The notes under the pieces are model-generated. The model was not told where the DNA came from and ran no database searches. It saw only the letters and a program-made list of their open reading frames with translations. This document shows positions 61,382 through 64,000 of a DNA stretch of 64,000 bases, piece by piece; positions within the stretch are counted from its first letter, which is position 1; the number at the start of each line of letters is the position of its first letter. Both the position numbers and the translations under genes were made by a program. This DNA is from CBFHWU01 sp965659665 (GTDB lineage: Bacteria; Bacteroidota; Bacteroidia; Flavobacteriales; Flavobacteriaceae), in assembly GCA_965659665.1 (NCBI GenBank), contig CBFHWU010000012.1, positions 1-64,000 on the forward strand, in the 5' to 3' direction.

Positions 61382-63049
61382 ATGGTTTTGTATCTAAATA
61401 TATCGATTTTAATTTTTTTAATAATCTTCCTAACTGGATTTACCTCTCTTTCCATAATGCAACGACTTGGATTTAATATATCTCCTAATGTTTCATTTAT
61501 TTATATATTCTTTACGGGGTTTATTATAATTTCTTTATTGTCCTCTTACCTCTCCATTATTATTCCAGTAAATTACAAGCTAGCTTTAAGTTTGTTTGGG
61601 CTGTGTATTATGGGTCTAATCGTGTTTAGAAAGAAATTATCCAGTTATCTATTGAATTTTAAAAAACTATCGGTCTTGGATCTATTTATTATGATAACTG
61701 TTTTATTGATTGTCGTTGCTATTTCATCATTGCCAATCACTCATTTTGATACTGCTTTATACGCTACTCAAGCGATTAAATGGATTAACCAGTACCCAGT
61801 GATTACAGGACTAGGAAATTTGCACACCAGATTTGCCTTTAACTCTATGTTTTTTCCCATTTCCTCTACATTCCTTGTAGATGGTCTGATTGAAACTAAA
61901 GAAGTGTTGATGTACTCCTTAAATACCATAACGTTTTACATCTTTTTAATGTGGCAATATTTCAACTTAAAAATACAGATTAAACAAAAAAATTTAAGTG
62001 GAATAGTGCTGATTTCCATTCTTATTTTTTTAGGACTATCTTTTTTGACCATTGGCTGGCTTAATAGCCCATCTGCTGATGTCATTACAGCCATATTGAT
62101 TCTTTATGTATTTCAATTATTAACCACCCATCAATTAAAAAATGAAACGCAATTAATATTTATTACAAGCATCGTATTTTTATGTATTACATTCAAATTA
62201 AGTGCTTCTTTATTAGCGTTAGTTATTCTTTTATTTTTACGTAAAAAAACACTTCAACGAGATATCATTACAATAGTGTCTTTAGGAATAATTATTTTTT
62301 TACCCTTTTTTATTAGGAATTACTACTTGTCAGGTTATTTAATCTACCCTTTTGTTGGGATTGATATTTTTGATATCGATTGGAAAATTTCTGCTGGTGT
62401 GGTATCAAATGAGGCTTCATGGATTGAATCTTGGGCGAAAATTCCAAGGAAAACACCTAATGAAGTACTCAGTTTATCATTAACCGAATGGATTCCTATT
62501 TGGTTTCATGCCAAAACAACATTAGTTAAACAAATTATAATTACTTCATTCAGCCTTCCATTAATCGCTGTAATTTTATTAATCCAGCGTAATAAGAATG
62601 AATTTGTGATCACTATGATCTTAATAATGAACCTATTATTTTGGATGATTAATGCTCCCGACCCAAGATTTAGTTATGGAATTTTATTTTTTTCAACAGC
62701 ATATTTTTTCTATGTAACCATTAAAATTATCCCCATCAAAATCTTTAAAAATCTTGTGTTTTTTGCAGTCCTATTGGTGATAATTAATCATTCAGTTAAA
62801 CACATCCCTGCTACTTACAAGAGCTTAAAACATCATTATAGAGTTTCATCAAACCTAGTCATTCCATATGGATTTGTAAGGTACGATCCTGTACAAATCT
62901 ATGAGGAGTTTAGTAATTTTAAAGTGTATAAACCAACATCAAAAAATAGATGTTACAACGCTCAGCTTCCTTGCACACCCTATTTAAGTAACAACCTTAT
63001 GTTAATTGGGGATCATATCAAAGAGGGTTTTACCACAAAAAACAAATAA
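61382..63049 (+). CDS. Large polytopic membrane protein, glycosyltransferase-like
   Basis: A 555-residue protein with about twelve hydrophobic segments. The loop after the third or fourth helix carries THFDTALYATQAIKWINQYP followed by GLGNLHTRFAFNSMFFPISS, with acidic and His/Arg residues where GT-C enzymes place catalytic groups. This His-Thr-Arg-Phe-Ala-Phe-Asn pattern resembles the LIC_10190-type membrane proteins as I recall them. Coupled to the GT2 gene (three-base gap), it may glycosylate envelope components from a polyprenyl-linked sugar. The assignment is inference. Confidence 0.65.
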   Translation: MVLYLNISILIFLIIFLTGFTSLSIMQRLGFNISPNVSFIYIFFTGFIIISLLSSYLSIIIPVNYKLALSLFGLCIMGLIVFRKKLSSYLLNFKKLSVLDLFIMITVLLIVVAISSLPITHFDTALYATQAIKWINQYPVITGLGNLHTRFAFNSMFFPISSTFLVDGLIETKEVLMYSLNTITFYIFLMWQYFNLKIQIKQKNLSGIVLISILIFLGLSFLTIGWLNSPSADVITAILILYVFQLLTTHQLKNETQLIFITSIVFLCITFKLSASLLALVILLFLRKKTLQRDIITIVSLGIIIFLPFFIRNYYLSGYLIYPFVGIDIFDIDWKISAGVVSNEASWIESWAKIPRKTPNEVLSLSLTEWIPIWFHAKTTLVKQIIITSFSLPLIAVILLIQRNKNEFVITMILIMNLLFWMINAPDPRFSYGILFFSTAYFFYVTIKIIPIKIFKNLVFFAVLLVIINHSVKHIPATYKSLKHHYRVSSNLVIPYGFVRYDPVQIYEEFSNFKVYKPTSKNRCYNAQLPCTPYLSNNLMLIGDHIKEGFTTKNK

Positions 63050-63102
63050 TATAAATTCACATACGAAAAGATTCAGTATTTTAGTCCTCTATTCTGATTC
63101 AT

Positions 63103-64000
63103 ATGAAAGACTTAGCGTATCGTTCTTTGGAACAATTTCAAAAAGCTCATGAACAATCTCAAAAAAATCCAGAAGCTTTTTGGTCTTCTATTGCTGATCA
63201 ATTTCATTGGCACAAAAAATGGGATAAAGTTTTAGAGTATGATTTTCTAAAACCTGAAGTTAAATGGTTTCAAGGGGGTCAACTCAACATTACTGAAAAT
63301 TGTTTAGACCGTCATTTGAAAAAAAAGCCCGACCAAACGGCCATTCTTTTTGAGCCTAACGATCCCGATGAAGAAACACAACGTATCAGTTACAAAGAAC
63401 TTCATCATCGTGTTTGTTGCGCAGCAAATATGCTCAAAGCTAATGGAGTCAATAAAGGAGATCGAGTATGTTTGTATATGCCGATGGTCCCTGAATTAGC
63501 CATTGCTGTTCTGGCTTGTGCCCGAATAGGAGCTATACACTCTGTTGTCTTTGCAGGATTTTCTGCTACTGCCTTGGCTGCACGTATTAATGATGCTCAA
63601 TGTTGTTTGCTCATCACTGCTGACGGGGGATTCAGGGGTAACAAAACAATAGACCTAAAATATATAGCCGATAAAGCCTTGGAATCATGTCCTTCCATTA
63701 AATATTCGATTGTTTTACAACGAACAAAAACAAATGTCCAATGGAACAATTCTGATAAGTGGTGGCATGACGAGATAAGTAAAGTCGACGACCATTGTCC
63801 TGCCGTAATCATGGACGCCGAAGATCCTCTTTTTATATTGTATACCTCTGGTTCAACAGGAAAGCCCAAAGGAATGGTGCATAGTTGTGGGGGATACATG
63901 GTTTATACAGCTTTTTCATTTCAAAATGTTTTTCAATACCAAACTGGAGATGTCTACTGGTGTACTGCAGATATTGGTTGGATTACAGGGCATAGCTATA
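63103..64000 (+). CDS. acs: Acetyl-CoA synthetase, N-terminal part (runs off the window)
   Basis: 299 codons of an open frame starting MKDLAYRSLEQFQKAHEQSQ and continuing beyond base 64000. The early residues contain FWSSIADQFHWHKKWDKVLE, KWFQGGQLNITENCLDRHL, NKGDRVCLYMPMVPELAIAV, the VFAGFSATALAARINDAQ segment, and the AMP-binding LYTSGSTGKPKGMVHS, ending VYWCTADIGWITGHSY. This is the ANL-family signature of Acs, which activates acetate to acetyl-CoA through acetyl-AMP. The C-terminal lysine domain lies outside the window. Confidence 0.95.
   Translation, partial: MKDLAYRSLEQFQKAHEQSQKNPEAFWSSIADQFHWHKKWDKVLEYDFLKPEVKWFQGGQLNITENCLDRHLKKKPDQTAILFEPNDPDEETQRISYKELHHRVCCAANMLKANGVNKGDRVCLYMPMVPELAIAVLACARIGAIHSVVFAGFSATALAARINDAQCCLLITADGGFRGNKTIDLKYIADKALESCPSIKYSIVLQRTKTNVQWNNSDKWWHDEISKVDDHCPAVIMDAEDPLFILYTSGSTGKPKGMVHSCGGYMVYTAFSFQNVFQYQTGDVYWCTADIGWITGHSY

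Noticed and set aside
1..64000. CRISPR arrays, insertion sequences and rRNA genes
   Set aside because: No spaced direct repeats, transposase, integrase or rRNA sequence was found; the only tandem repeat is the susC octamer.

Overview
The window is a chromosomal segment of an AT-rich, probably marine member of the Bacteroidota, class Flavobacteriia. The evidence is consistent: SusC/SusD-type TonB nutrient-uptake pairs, a type IX secretion (T9SS) C-terminal sorting domain, two-motif DnaJ, a zinc-cysteine-free RecQ, long NusB and SecA forms, GSII and GSIII glutamine synthetases, and many upstream TAnnTTTG elements (the Bacteroidota -7 promoter box). No rRNA operon, CRISPR array, integrase or transposase was seen. 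Genus cannot be fixed from sequence alone.

Layout. 0-1.4 kb: 3' end of a SusD gene, a strong hairpin, a tRNA-Arg(ACG) gene with its own terminator, and a long AT-rich gap. 1.4-6.1 kb: an accessory, all-minus-strand cluster of a duplicated and partly decayed S74-chaperone surface protein, a T9SS cargo protein, an overlapping 57-residue peptide gene and an HPr-kinase-like protein. This is the least ordinary part of the window. 6.3-12.6 kb: a tiny conserved protein, a Ca2+/Na+ exchanger, divergent glutamine synthetases GSII and GSIII, and purM. 12.7-15.6 kb: thioredoxin, ApbE, DUF4266 lipoprotein and DUF3570 protein as a tight operon, probably an extracytoplasmic flavinylation module. 15.7-19.2 kb: prfA, pyrF, hydrolase, purU. 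19.3-23.0 kb: two ammonium transporters, a PII protein and a TorF-like porin. 23.2-33.6 kb: crcB, ilvE, grpE-dnaJ, mscS, a response regulator, peptidase M28, MATE and PAP2. 33.7-38.5 kb: a SusC/SusD pair whose susC start carries an 8-bp tandem repeat. 38.7-46.1 kb: secA, glycosyltransferase, msrA, DPP4 operon. 46.1-60.5 kb: housekeeping genes including lnt, pssA, lptB, tatC, kdsD, recQ, a double-domain PPIase, an ABC exporter, nusB, yajC and pyrD. 60.6-64 kb: a GT2 glycosyltransferase, a large membrane protein, and the start of acs.

How genes work together. GSII, GSIII, two Amt transporters, PII and the porin form a nitrogen-assimilation district. The GSII and Amt promoters share an ACCCC-N11/12-GGGGT dyad at the same distance (about 29 bp) upstream of the -7 box, which suggests one nitrogen-responsive regulator. 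The lead candidates for something undescribed are: (1) the peptide / HPr-kinase-like / T9SS cluster, which looks like a possible peptide-modification system; (2) the shared nitrogen dyad; (3) the octanucleotide repeat inside the susC signal peptide, a likely frameshift switch; and (4) the ApbE-linked DUF3570 protein carrying flavinylation-like motifs.
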